A stretch of 64,000 nucleotides of DNA from Dactylosporangium aurantiacum (GTDB lineage: Bacteria > Actinomycetota > Actinomycetes > Mycobacteriales > Micromonosporaceae). The DNA lies in contig NZ_JNYJ01000037.1 in the NCBI RefSeq assembly GCF_000716715.1, forward strand, positions 22,094-86,093, in the 5' to 3' direction. Below, piece by piece: positions 18,709 to 26,591 of the stretch. Within the stretch, counting starts at the first letter, position 1. Each line of letters opens with the position of its first letter. A program made the position numbers and the translations under genes. Below the pieces are notes generated by a model. The model did not search any database. It saw only the letters and a list, made by a program, of their open reading frames with translations, and was not told the DNA's origin.

Positions 18709-19740
18709 GTGGATTCACCCCTGCTCCGCGTCAGACGCAGCATCGAGTGGGCCGGCCTCGTCAGCCGGTCCGTCTCCGTGCTGTGGATCGTCGGGTCGCT
18801 GGTGCTGTGGTCGCTACCGGTGACGACGGCGCTGTGGGCGGTCCAGCTGACCCTGACCAACCTGCTGGCGTGGTACGCGCTGCGCAAGGCCGGGCACCGC
18901 CGCTATCCGGTGCTGAGCGCGCTGGTCATCGCCGCCGACACGGCCTCGGTCATCGGCGCGGTCATGGTCACCAGCAGATTCTCCCCGGCCGCCCTGTGGC
19001 CCGTCTTCGTCATCGCGATCATCGTCGGCGCCTTCCGCGGCCAGCTGGCCGGCGCCCTGCTCACCTGGCTCGCCACCACCGCCGGCTGCGTCACCCTGTA
19101 CGTGTGGTCCGGCCCGATCGCGGGCCGCCCGATGACCCACGACCTCGTCGGCCTCGCCCCGGCCCTGCACCTGGTGGTCGCGATCCTCGCCGGCCTGCTG
19201 GCCCGGGGCCACCACACCCAGCTGCGCCGGCTCGCCGAGGCCCGCGCCGAGCTGCGCCGCCTCGCGCTGCACGACCCGCTCACCGGGCTGGGCAACCGCA
19301 ACCTGCTGGAGGAGTTCACCCGCGCCGGCCTCACCCCGGGCGGCCCCACCTCCGTACTGGTGCTGGACCTGGACGGCTTCAAGGCCGTCAACGACACCCT
19401 CGGCCACGCCGCCGGCGACGAGCTGCTCCGCGTCGTCGGTGCCCGGCTGCGCGGCCACGCCCGCGACGGCGACCTGGTGACCCGGCTCGGCGGCGACGAG
19501 TTCGTGCTGCTGCTGCCGGGCGCCTCCGCCGAGGTGGCGGCCGAGGTGGCGGCCCGGCTCCGGTTCGCCATCACCGCCCCGGTCACCATCGACGGCCGGT
19601 CCGTGCGCATCGACGCGAGCGTGGGCGCGGCGACCGCGGCGGGGCCGGGAGACACCCTGGACGCGCTGCTGCGGGCCGCCGACGCCGGCATGTACCGGGA
19701 GAAGGCCGGCCGGCGGCGCCCGACGGCCCACGCCGCGTAG
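18709..19740 (+). CDS. Membrane diguanylate cyclase (GGDEF), 343 aa
   Basis: About six N-terminal membrane helices (residues about 15-165), a short coiled linker and a GGDEF domain. DPLTGLGNRNLLEEF begins the domain, and RLGGDEFVLLLPG carries the active site. An RDGD inhibitory site lies five residues before GGDEF, so product feedback by c-di-GMP is expected. No EAL domain. GTG 18709 is the first start that keeps the first membrane helix. c-di-GMP could affect the exopolysaccharide genes 8 kb away, but no direct link is visible. Confidence 0.9.
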   Translation: MDSPLLRVRRSIEWAGLVSRSVSVLWIVGSLVLWSLPVTTALWAVQLTLTNLLAWYALRKAGHRRYPVLSALVIAADTASVIGAVMVTSRFSPAALWPVFVIAIIVGAFRGQLAGALLTWLATTAGCVTLYVWSGPIAGRPMTHDLVGLAPALHLVVAILAGLLARGHHTQLRRLAEARAELRRLALHDPLTGLGNRNLLEEFTRAGLTPGGPTSVLVLDLDGFKAVNDTLGHAAGDELLRVVGARLRGHARDGDLVTRLGGDEFVLLLPGASAEVAAEVAARLRFAITAPVTIDGRSVRIDASVGAATAAGPGDTLDALLRAADAGMYREKAGRRRPTAHAA

Positions 19741-19801
19741 CAGCGATCGCCCGCCGTGACGGACGGGCGCCGGGGTCGCGGGTCGGGCGTATGCTCATCG
19801 C

Positions 19802-20059
19802 ATGTCGTGGTCGCTGACCACCCTCCTCGCCGCGTGGTCCTCGGTGACCTCGCCGGCCGACGCCGTCGCCATGGCGACGGCGGTCCTCGCCGCGCTCGCG
19901 ATCGTCCTCGCCGCGCGGCTGCTCACCGGGGCACCCACGGCGGCGCCGCGGGTCGTGCCGGTGCCGGCCCGGGCCCGTTCCCGCTGGGCCCGCCCTTCCC
20001 GGGCGACGGACCCCGACGCGGCCGGGCGGCCGCGGCCCCGGGCGCCCGGACGGCGGTAG
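19802..20059 (+). CDS. DUF6412-like small membrane protein, 85 aa
   Basis: One hydrophobic segment (about 22-42) and a basic Arg/Pro/Ala-rich tail. Small proteins of this form commonly precede YidC/Oxa1-like genes in actinomycetes, as here. Function is unknown. The assignment rests on size, hydrophobicity pattern and position. Confidence 0.65.
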   Translation: MSWSLTTLLAAWSSVTSPADAVAMATAVLAALAIVLAARLLTGAPTAAPRVVPVPARARSRWARPSRATDPDAAGRPRPRAPGRR

Positions 20060-20385
20060 TTCCTCCCGACTCCCGTCCGTCCGTTCCTCCGCGCGCTGTC
20101 CACCTGCCGGTGCCGAGCGCCCGCCTGCCCTGAGTGCCCGCCGATGGCGGCGCCCGCCGGCCGGGGAGCGCCTCGCGGCCCGCCCCGCCCTGGCCACCCG
20201 CCGACACCACGACCGACGTCCACGACCGACACGACCGACGTCCACGACCGACGCCGCCCATCGGCGCGCCGCCGGTCGGGGTCGTCGCCGTCCGGGGTGT
20301 CGCCGGCGTGGGTGCCGGGTGTCGTGTCGCCGGCCGGCTCCGGTGGCGGTCCGGCGCGCGTACCGAAGCCGAAAGGGCTCCCGTC
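20060..20385. repeat. Gap with a 22-bp tandem duplication (20209-20252)
   Basis: No credible gene lies between DUF6412 and the YidC-like gene. The gap contains ACGACCGACGTCCACGACCG-AC repeated exactly twice in tandem (20209-20230 and 20231-20252). An in-frame extension of the YidC-like gene runs through it but lacks signal-like or conserved features. Confidence 0.6.
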
Positions 20386-20970
20386 GTGCTGCACCATGTC
20401 CTCGTCCTGCTGTCCACCACCACCGGATCCGTCGCCGCCGCCATCGTCATCGCCACCCTCGCCGTCCGCGCCGCGCTGCTGCCGTTGAGCCTGCGGGCGT
20501 ACCGCGCCGAGAAGGTCCGCGCCCGGCTCGCCCCGCAGCTCACCGCGTTGCGGGAGCGGCACGGCAAGGACCCGGTCGCGCTCGCCGAGAAGACCGCCGA
20601 GCTCATGCGGGCCGAAGGGTCCGGGCCGCTCGCCGGGATCCTGCCGACGCTCGCCCAAGCGCCGGTGATCTGGCTGCTGTACCGCGAGTTCAGCGGCGAC
20701 GCCGTGCGCGGGCACACGCTGCTCGGCGCCGACCTCACCGCCCGGCTCCTGGACCACCCGGCGCTGCCCGCCGGCTGGCTGATCGTCGCCGCCCTCGCCG
20801 CGATCGCGGTCTGGAACGTGCGGCAGCTCCCGGCCGGCTCGCCGGGCTTCGTCAGGGTGCTGTCGTTCGGCACCGTGGCGTTCGCCGCCCTCACCCCCGT
20901 CGCGGCCGGGATCTACCTGGTCACCTCGGGGCTCTGGACGGCCGTCGAGCGGATCGTCGCGCGGCGCTGA
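20386..20970 (+). CDS. YidC/Oxa1-family membrane protein, 194 aa
   Basis: Short YidC-like insertase. The first helix is TTTGSVAAAIVIATLAVRAALLPL, followed by a basic cytoplasmic hairpin (RAYRAEKVRARLAPQL), PTLAQAPVIWLLYREF and three further helices. It is smaller than housekeeping YidC (about 300-430 aa) and lacks its long tail, so it is probably a specialised paralogue. GTG 20386 follows AAAGGG. It ends before a U-tracted hairpin. Confidence 0.75.
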   Translation: MLHHVLVLLSTTTGSVAAAIVIATLAVRAALLPLSLRAYRAEKVRARLAPQLTALRERHGKDPVALAEKTAELMRAEGSGPLAGILPTLAQAPVIWLLYREFSGDAVRGHTLLGADLTARLLDHPALPAGWLIVAALAAIAVWNVRQLPAGSPGFVRVLSFGTVAFAALTPVAAGIYLVTSGLWTAVERIVARR

Positions 20971-20978
20971 GGAGCAGC

Positions 20979-21009
20979 GCTTTTGCACGTACCAGCGCAA
21001 AGTTTTTTT
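20979..21009 (+). terminator. intrinsic terminator after the YidC-like gene
   Basis: A short stem (CTTTTGC with GCAAAG, one bulged base, loop of about 10 nt) is followed directly by seven T residues. A run of T is rare in this window. It separates the YidC-like gene from the ebo-type cluster. Confidence 0.6.
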
Positions 21010-21049
21010 CGTTTATATAAAAGTTCGGTTGCCACTGGCGGAAGGAGGA
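21010..21049 (+). promoter_or_regulatory. AT-rich promoter-like region before the ebo-type cluster
   Basis: CGTTTATATAAAAG contains TATATA (21014-21019), a plausible -10. It lies in one of the most AT-rich stretches of the window, and no convincing -35 was found. A strong AAGGAGG follows at about 21042-21048 without a start codon at the right distance. The leader to the GTG at 21137 would exceed 100 nt. Confidence 0.45.
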
Positions 21050-21136
21050 AACGAGTTCTACGCTGCCAACTCAAGCGACAGTCGGCGATGTCGCCACAAG
21101 ATCGTCACACAACTCCAACGGTCATGGGAGGGCCCG

Positions 21137-22252
21137 GTGCGAACGGGTGTGTGGCTGGTAGGCGCGCGCGGTTCCGTCGCCGTCACCAGCATCGTCGGCG
21201 CTGCCGCTGTGCGCGCCGGGCTCACCGAGCCGATCGGTTGTGTCACCGAGCATCCGGTGCTGCGCAGCGACGCGCTGCCCGCCTTCGGCGACCTCGTCTT
21301 CGGCGGTCACGACATCGCCACCATCAGCGTGGTGAAGAAGGCCGAGGCCCTCGCCGAGTCCGGGGTGGTGCCGGCCCGGCTGGTGGCGACCCTGCACTCG
21401 GAGCTGGCGGCGGTGGACGAGGAGATCCGTCCACTGCCGCACGGCACCGCCGCCGAGGTCGCCGCCGCGGTCACCGCCGACCTGCTGCACTTCCGGCGGC
21501 GGCACGGCCTGGCCCGGGTGGTGGTCGTCAACGTCGCCTCCACGGAGGCCGCGGCGGCGCCCCACCCCGCCCACACGAGCCTGGAGTCGCTGCGCGACGC
21601 GCTCGACACGCTGCCGCCCAGCGCGTTGATGGCGTACGCGGCCTTCGAGGCGGGCTGCGCCTTCGTCGACTTCACCCCGTCCACCGGCGCCCGCCTGCCC
21701 GCCCTGCACGAGCTGGCCACGGCGAGCCGGGTGCCCTACGCCGGGCACGACGGCAAGACCGGCGAGACGCTGATCAAGTCGGTGCTGGCGCCGATGTTCG
21801 CCATGCGCAACCTGCGGGTGCGGTCCTGGTCCGGGACCAACCTGCTGGGCGGCGGCGACGGCGCGACCCTGGCCGAGCCCGCCGCCAACGCCGCGAAGTC
21901 GGCCAGCAAGCAGCGGGTGCTCAGCGAGACCCTCGGCTACCAGCCCGACGGCCACACCCGCATCGAGTACGTGCCCGACATCGGCGACTTCAAGACCGCC
22001 TGGGACCTCATCACGTTCGCCGGGTTCCTCGGCACGCCGATGCGGATGGAGTTCACCTGGCACGGCTGCGACTCCGCGCTCGCCGCGCCGCTGGTGCTGG
22101 ACCTGGCCCGGCTCACCGCCGCCGCGCACGGTGCCGGGCGGGTCGGGCCGCTGACCGAGCTGGCGTTCTTCTTCAAGGACCCGCTCGGCGAGGTCGACCA
22201 CGCGCTCGGCGCGCAGTTCGAGGCCCTCGCCACGTTCGTGCGGTCGCTGTGA
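21137..22252 (+). CDS. Inositol-3-phosphate synthase-like sugar-phosphate cyclase, 371 aa
   Basis: NAD-dependent cyclase of the myo-inositol-1-phosphate synthase family, which converts glucose 6-phosphate to inositol phosphate by oxidation, aldol closure and reduction. The N-terminal Rossmann is VWLVGARGSVAV. GHDGKTGETLIKSVLAP and NLLGGGDG are the synthase motifs, and SASKQRVL and DIGDFKTAWD carry the catalytic lysines. GTG 21137 has GGGAGG 5 nt upstream. It is the first gene of a seven-gene coupled operon with EboA/B/C/E/F homologues. It may supply a cyclitol precursor in place of EboD, which is inference. The housekeeping inositol synthase is usually a separate gene. Confidence 0.85.
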   Translation: MRTGVWLVGARGSVAVTSIVGAAAVRAGLTEPIGCVTEHPVLRSDALPAFGDLVFGGHDIATISVVKKAEALAESGVVPARLVATLHSELAAVDEEIRPLPHGTAAEVAAAVTADLLHFRRRHGLARVVVVNVASTEAAAAPHPAHTSLESLRDALDTLPPSALMAYAAFEAGCAFVDFTPSTGARLPALHELATASRVPYAGHDGKTGETLIKSVLAPMFAMRNLRVRSWSGTNLLGGGDGATLAEPAANAAKSASKQRVLSETLGYQPDGHTRIEYVPDIGDFKTAWDLITFAGFLGTPMRMEFTWHGCDSALAAPLVLDLARLTAAAHGAGRVGPLTELAFFFKDPLGEVDHALGAQFEALATFVRSL

Positions 22253-23142
22253 GCACCCCCGCCGCCCGACCCGGCGGGCAGGTCCTCGACTGGCGGACGC
22301 TCGCCGAGCTGGTGCGGGCGCCCGCGGCGCTGAGCGTGCCGGGTGACGTCGTCGCGGGGGCCGCCGCCGCGGGCACCCTGGGGCCGCGCACGCCGCTGCT
22401 CGCCTCCTCATCCGTCCTGCTGTACTGGGCGGGCATGGCCGCCAACGACTGGTCCGACCGCGACCTGGACGCAGTCGAACGACCGGAGCGGCCGATCCCG
22501 TCGGGCCGCGTCACACCCGGGGCCGCGTTCGGGGTCGCGGCCGGCCTGACCGCCGCGGGCGTCGCGCTCGCCGGGCTGGCCGGCGGCCGCCGCGCCCTCG
22601 CCGTCGCCGTGCCGCTCGCCGGCACCGTGTGGGCCTACGACCTCAAGCTCAAGAACACCCCGGCGGGACCGGCGGCGATGGCGGCCTGCCGCGCGCTGGA
22701 CGTGCTCCTCGGCGCGAGCGGCGGGCGCCTGCGCCGGGCCGTGTACCCGGCGGCGACGGTGTTCGCGCACACGTACACCGTGACCGCGCTGTCCCGCGCC
22801 GAGGTCCACGGCTCCACGCCGTCGCTGCCCGCCGCCACGCTGGCCGGGTCCGCCGCGGTGGCGGTGTCGGCGGCGCTGCCGTCGCGGCGCCCCGGATGGC
22901 GGTCGCTGATCCCGCTCGCGCTGTCCGGCTGGTACGCGAAACGCTACGGTGAGGCGCAGCTGCGGGCTCTCGAGAAACCGACCGCGGGCAACATCCGGGC
23001 GTCGGTCGGGGCCGGGATCGTCAACCTGCCGACGCTGCAGGGCGCGCTCACCGCACGGGCCGGCGCACCGATCGCCGGGATCGCCGTCGCGGCCGCCGCG
23101 CCGCTGGGCCGGCACCTCGCGAAACGGCTGTCACCGACATGA
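22249..23142 (+). CDS. eboC: EboC: UbiA-like prenyltransferase, 297 aa
   Basis: Polytopic membrane protein with the first UbiA aspartate motif NDWSDRDLDAVERPERPIPSG (Asn at about residue 65). The second motif region, YDLKLKNTPAG, keeps Tyr-Asp and lacks a full DxxxD. This is the pattern expected of EboC. UbiA proteins prenylate acceptors with a polyprenyl diphosphate at the membrane. EboC is proposed to make a lipid-linked carrier for metabolite export. GTG 22249 overlaps the previous stop by 4 nt. Confidence 0.85.
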   Translation: MSTPAARPGGQVLDWRTLAELVRAPAALSVPGDVVAGAAAAGTLGPRTPLLASSSVLLYWAGMAANDWSDRDLDAVERPERPIPSGRVTPGAAFGVAAGLTAAGVALAGLAGGRRALAVAVPLAGTVWAYDLKLKNTPAGPAAMAACRALDVLLGASGGRLRRAVYPAATVFAHTYTVTALSRAEVHGSTPSLPAATLAGSAAVAVSAALPSRRPGWRSLIPLALSGWYAKRYGEAQLRALEKPTAGNIRASVGAGIVNLPTLQGALTARAGAPIAGIAVAAAAPLGRHLAKRLSPT

Positions 23143-23999
23143 GCCTGCGGTTCGGGTACGGGACGAACGGCTTCAGCAACCACCGCCTCGACGACGCGCT
23201 GACCGTCATCGCCGGGCTCGGCTACACCGGGGTGGCCCTGACGCTGGACCACCATCATCTGGACCCGTACGACAGCAACCTGTGGCGGCACGTCCGCGCG
23301 CTCGGGCAGCGGCTGCAGGAGCTCGGCCTCGGCGTCGTCATCGAGACCGGCGCCCGGTTCCTGCTCGACCCGTGGCACAAGCACGCGCCGACGCTGCAGG
23401 ACGACGAGCCCGAGGCGCGCGTCGACTTCCTGCGCCGGGCCGTGCGCATCGGCGCCGACCTCGGCGCGGAGGCGGTCAGCTTCTGGGCCGGGGTGCGCCC
23501 GCCCGGGCTGCCGCCGGACGTCGCGTGGCGGCGGCTCGTCACCGGCTGCGCCGAGGTGCTCGCCGCCGCCGAGGGCGCGGAGATGATGCTCGGGTTCGAG
23601 CCCGAGCCCGGGATGCTCGTCGAGTCGATCACGGACTGGGAGCGGCTGCGCGCCGACCTCGGCGCGCCCGTCCACTTCGGCCTGACCCTGGACATCGGCC
23701 ACTGCCGCTGCCTGGAGCCGTGGCCCGCCGACGAGTGCGTCCGGCGCGTCGCCGGGCAGCTGGTCAACGTGCAGATCGACGACATGCGCCGCGGGGTGCA
23801 CGAGCACCTCGAGTTCGGCACCGGCGAGGTCGACTTCCCGGCGGTGCTGCGGGCCCTCACCGAGACCGACTACGGCGGCCTGGTCGCCGTCGAGCTGCCC
23901 CGGCACAGCCACGCCGCGCCCGCCGTGGCCCGGGACTCCCTCGCGTTCCTGCGCGCCGCCGAAGCGCAGGCACTGGACCGATTCCAGGAGGTGCCATGA
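23139..23999 (+). CDS. TIM-barrel sugar-phosphate isomerase/epimerase-like protein, 286 aa
   Basis: AP-endonuclease-2/xylose-isomerase-like barrel. It opens with FGYGTNGFSNHRLDDAL. Metal-site candidates lie in GFEPEPG, LTLDIGHC, VNVQIDDM and VAVELPRHSH. It is distinct from EboE at 25455, although both share FEPEPG and a similar opening. The cluster therefore carries two barrels. It could isomerise the cyclase product or its sugar-phosphate precursor. Coupled by 4-nt overlaps on both sides. Confidence 0.8.
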   Translation: MSLRFGYGTNGFSNHRLDDALTVIAGLGYTGVALTLDHHHLDPYDSNLWRHVRALGQRLQELGLGVVIETGARFLLDPWHKHAPTLQDDEPEARVDFLRRAVRIGADLGAEAVSFWAGVRPPGLPPDVAWRRLVTGCAEVLAAAEGAEMMLGFEPEPGMLVESITDWERLRADLGAPVHFGLTLDIGHCRCLEPWPADECVRRVAGQLVNVQIDDMRRGVHEHLEFGTGEVDFPAVLRALTETDYGGLVAVELPRHSHAAPAVARDSLAFLRAAEAQALDRFQEVP

Positions 24000-24592
24000 A
24001 CCTGTACGACTCCCTCACCGCCGAGCTGACGGACACGGTGTGGCTCGACACGGCGCTCGAGACCGTGGCCCGGCAGCCCTCGGCGATCGGCCGGCTCTTC
24101 CCCGCCGCCGGCCGCCGCTGCGGGCGGTGGGCCCTCACCGGGCTGCCCGGCTGGACCGTCGACGACGCGGCCCGGGTCCTCCTGCTGACCCGCATGCCCG
24201 CAAGCGCCCTGCAGACCGAGCTGGAGCCGCTCTACCGGTACGGTGACGGCGCGGAGAAGCGGGCCGTGCTGCGGGCGCTGCCGCTGCTGCCGCCGCAGGA
24301 CGCCGCGCCGGGGATCCTGCTCGACGCGTTGCGCACGAACGACACCCGGCTCGTCGCCGCCGCGCTCGGCCCCGCCGCCGCGTGCCTGCCCGACGCCGCG
24401 TGGCGGCAGGGCGTGCTGAAGGCGGTCTTCATGGGCCTGCCGCTGGCCGCCGTCGCCGACCTCGACACGCGCGCCGACGCCGAGCTCGCCACCATGCTCG
24501 CCGGGCTCGTCGAGGAGCGCACCGCCGCCGGGCGCGCCGTCGCCGAGGACGCCATGGCGCTGTTGCACCGTCTTCAGGAGAGGGTCTCGTGA
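23996..24592 (+). CDS. eboA: EboA-domain protein, 198 aa
   Basis: Helical, soluble protein (MNLYDSLTAELTDTVWLDTA, then VARQPSAIGRLFPAAGR) that matches the EboA pattern: an N-terminal leader, GRWALTGLPGWTVDDAARVLLL, and Arg/Leu-rich helices with EKRAVLRALPLLP. Biochemical role is unknown in any organism. ATG 23996 follows AGGAG and overlaps the previous stop by 4 nt. The family call is supported by the flanking ebo genes. Confidence 0.8.
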   Translation: MNLYDSLTAELTDTVWLDTALETVARQPSAIGRLFPAAGRRCGRWALTGLPGWTVDDAARVLLLTRMPASALQTELEPLYRYGDGAEKRAVLRALPLLPPQDAAPGILLDALRTNDTRLVAAALGPAAACLPDAAWRQGVLKAVFMGLPLAAVADLDTRADAELATMLAGLVEERTAAGRAVAEDAMALLHRLQERVS

Positions 24593-25455
24593 TGCGCATC
24601 TTCGACCCGCACATCCACATGACGTCACGGACCACCGACGACTACGAGCGGATGGCCGCCGCCGGGGTCCGCGCGCTGGTCGAGCCGGCGTTCTGGCTCG
24701 GGCAGCCGCGCACCAGCGTCGGCTCGTTCACCGACTACTTCGACTCCCTCGTCGGGTGGGAGCCGTTCCGGGCCTCCCAGTTCGGCATCCGGCACCACTG
24801 CACGATCGCGCTCAACCCGAAGGAGGCCAACGACGCCCGCTGCCGCGAGGTGCTGCAGGTGCTGCCGCGGTACCTGGAGAAGGACGGCGTCGTCGCGGTC
24901 GGCGAGATCGGCTACGACTCGATGACGCCGGAGGAGGACGAGGTGTTCGCCGCGCAGCTCGCCCTCGCCGTCGAGCACGAGCTGCCGGCGATGGTGCACA
25001 CCCCGCACCGCGACAAGGCCCGCGGCACCGACCGGACCCTCGCCGTCGTCCGCGAGTCGGGCATCGACCCGGGCCGGGTCGTCGTGGACCACCTCAACGA
25101 GGTCACCGTCGCGCGGGTCGCCGAGAGCGGCTGCTGGATGGGGTTCTCGATCTACCCCGACACGAAGATGACCCCGCAGCGGATGGTCGCCATCCTGCAG
25201 GAGCACGGCTTGGACCGGGTCCTGGTGAACTCGGCCGCCGACTGGGGCCGCTCCGACCCGCTGCTGACGCGGTACACCGGCGAGGCGATGCTGGCCGCCG
25301 GGTTCAGCGACGACGACGTCGACCGGGTGCTGTGGCGCAACCCGGTGGAGTTCTACGGCCAGTCCAAGCGGCTCGACGTCTCCGACCTCGACACCATCGG
25401 GGCTCCCCTGCCGGCGACCTTCGAGGGGAACTCGATCCTCCGCGGCGGGTCGTGA
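24592..25455 (+). CDS. eboB: EboB: TatD-like metal-dependent hydrolase, 287 aa
   Basis: Amidohydrolase-fold protein with metal ligands in FDPHIHM, VGEIGYD, MVHTPHRD, VVDHLNE and NSAADWG. This is the TatD pattern with EboB-specific spacing. ATG 24592 overlaps the EboA stop by one base; an in-frame GTG lies at 24589. Likely a phosphoesterase or cyclic-ester hydrolase. Substrate unknown. Confidence 0.85.
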   Translation: MRIFDPHIHMTSRTTDDYERMAAAGVRALVEPAFWLGQPRTSVGSFTDYFDSLVGWEPFRASQFGIRHHCTIALNPKEANDARCREVLQVLPRYLEKDGVVAVGEIGYDSMTPEEDEVFAAQLALAVEHELPAMVHTPHRDKARGTDRTLAVVRESGIDPGRVVVDHLNEVTVARVAESGCWMGFSIYPDTKMTPQRMVAILQEHGLDRVLVNSAADWGRSDPLLTRYTGEAMLAAGFSDDDVDRVLWRNPVEFYGQSKRLDVSDLDTIGAPLPATFEGNSILRGGS

Positions 25456-26591
25456 TGCGGCTGCGACACCCCGACGGCCAGGTCGTGCACCTGGCCTACG
25501 GGACCAATGTCCACCCGGCGGAGGACCTGCCGGGCATCCTCACGCAACTCGATGTCTACGCGGCCCGGGTCCGGTCGCACCTCGACACCGCCGTCCTCGG
25601 GCTCGGGCTGTGGCTCGCCGCGCCGGTCGCCGCCGCCCTCGCCGCGGAGCCGGTCCTGCGCCGCCGGCTGCGCCGCGAGCTGGACGTGCGCGGCCTGGAG
25701 GTGGTGACCCTCAACGGGTTCCCCTACGAGGCGTTCCACGCGCCGGTGGTGAAGAAGGCCGTGTACCTGCCGGACTGGGCCGACCCGCGGCGGCTGCGGT
25801 ACACCATGGACCTCGCCCGGGTCCTCGTGGACCTGCTGCCCGACGACGCCGCGCGGGGCTCGATCTCGACGCTGCCGCTCGGCTGGCGCGACCCGTGGGA
25901 CAGCCCGCAGGTCGGCGCGGTCAACCGGGCCCTGGACCAGCTCGCGTACGGGCTGTCGTTCCTGGACCGGCCGATCCGGGTCGCCTTCGAGCCGGAGCCC
26001 GGGTGCGTCATCGAGAACACCCTGCAGGCGACCGTGCACCTGTCCCGGGTCGACCCCAGGTACCTCGGCGTCTGCGTCGACCTCGCGCACCTCGCGTGCG
26101 CCTGGGAGGACCCGGTCACCGCGGTGCAGCGCCTCGCCCGGGCCGGGCTGCCGGTGGTGAAGGTGCAGGTGTCGGCGGCCCTGTCCGTCGACGACCCGGG
26201 CGCGCCGGCCCTCGCCGGGTACGTCGAGCCCCGTTTCATGCACCAGACCCGCTCCCGCGGCTGCGCGGCGTCGTTCGACGACCTCGACGAGGCGCTCGCC
26301 AGCGGGGCCGACGGCCCGTGGCGGGTGCACTACCACGTGCCGCTGCACGCCTCGCCCGAGCCGCCGCTGGAGGCGACCACCGGCGTGCTGCGGGCCGGCC
26401 TCGCGGTGCTGCTCGGCGGGCCTGTCGCCGGCTGCGACCACCTCGAGGTCGAGACGTACACCTGGGGCGTGCTGCCGCCGTCCCAGCGCCCCACCGGGCC
26501 GCAGCAGCTCGCCGCCGGGATGGCCGCCGAGCTCGCCTACGCCCGCGACACCCTGCACGACCTCGGTCTCAAGACGTTGGAGCCACGATGA
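25455..26591 (+). CDS. eboE: EboE: TIM-barrel metabolite-traffic protein, 378 aa
   Basis: Xylose-isomerase-like barrel with the EboE hallmarks YGTNVHPAEDLPGI, LNGFPYEAFHAPVVKK, VYLPDWADP, IRVAFEPEPGCVIENT and LGVCVDLAHLACAWE. HVPLHASPEPPLEATT and LEVETYTWGVLP close the domain. It is the most diagnostic member of the cluster. ATG 25455 overlaps the EboB stop by one base. A cytoplasmic isomerase/epimerase role is inferred from the fold. Confidence 0.9.
   Translation: MRLRHPDGQVVHLAYGTNVHPAEDLPGILTQLDVYAARVRSHLDTAVLGLGLWLAAPVAAALAAEPVLRRRLRRELDVRGLEVVTLNGFPYEAFHAPVVKKAVYLPDWADPRRLRYTMDLARVLVDLLPDDAARGSISTLPLGWRDPWDSPQVGAVNRALDQLAYGLSFLDRPIRVAFEPEPGCVIENTLQATVHLSRVDPRYLGVCVDLAHLACAWEDPVTAVQRLARAGLPVVKVQVSAALSVDDPGAPALAGYVEPRFMHQTRSRGCAASFDDLDEALASGADGPWRVHYHVPLHASPEPPLEATTGVLRAGLAVLLGGPVAGCDHLEVETYTWGVLPPSQRPTGPQQLAAGMAAELAYARDTLHDLGLKTLEPR

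Noticed and set aside
20134..20385. N-terminal extension of the YidC-like protein
   Set aside because: The translation is Pro/Arg/Thr-rich and repeat-derived. GTG 20386 has a ribosome site and starts just before the first membrane helix.
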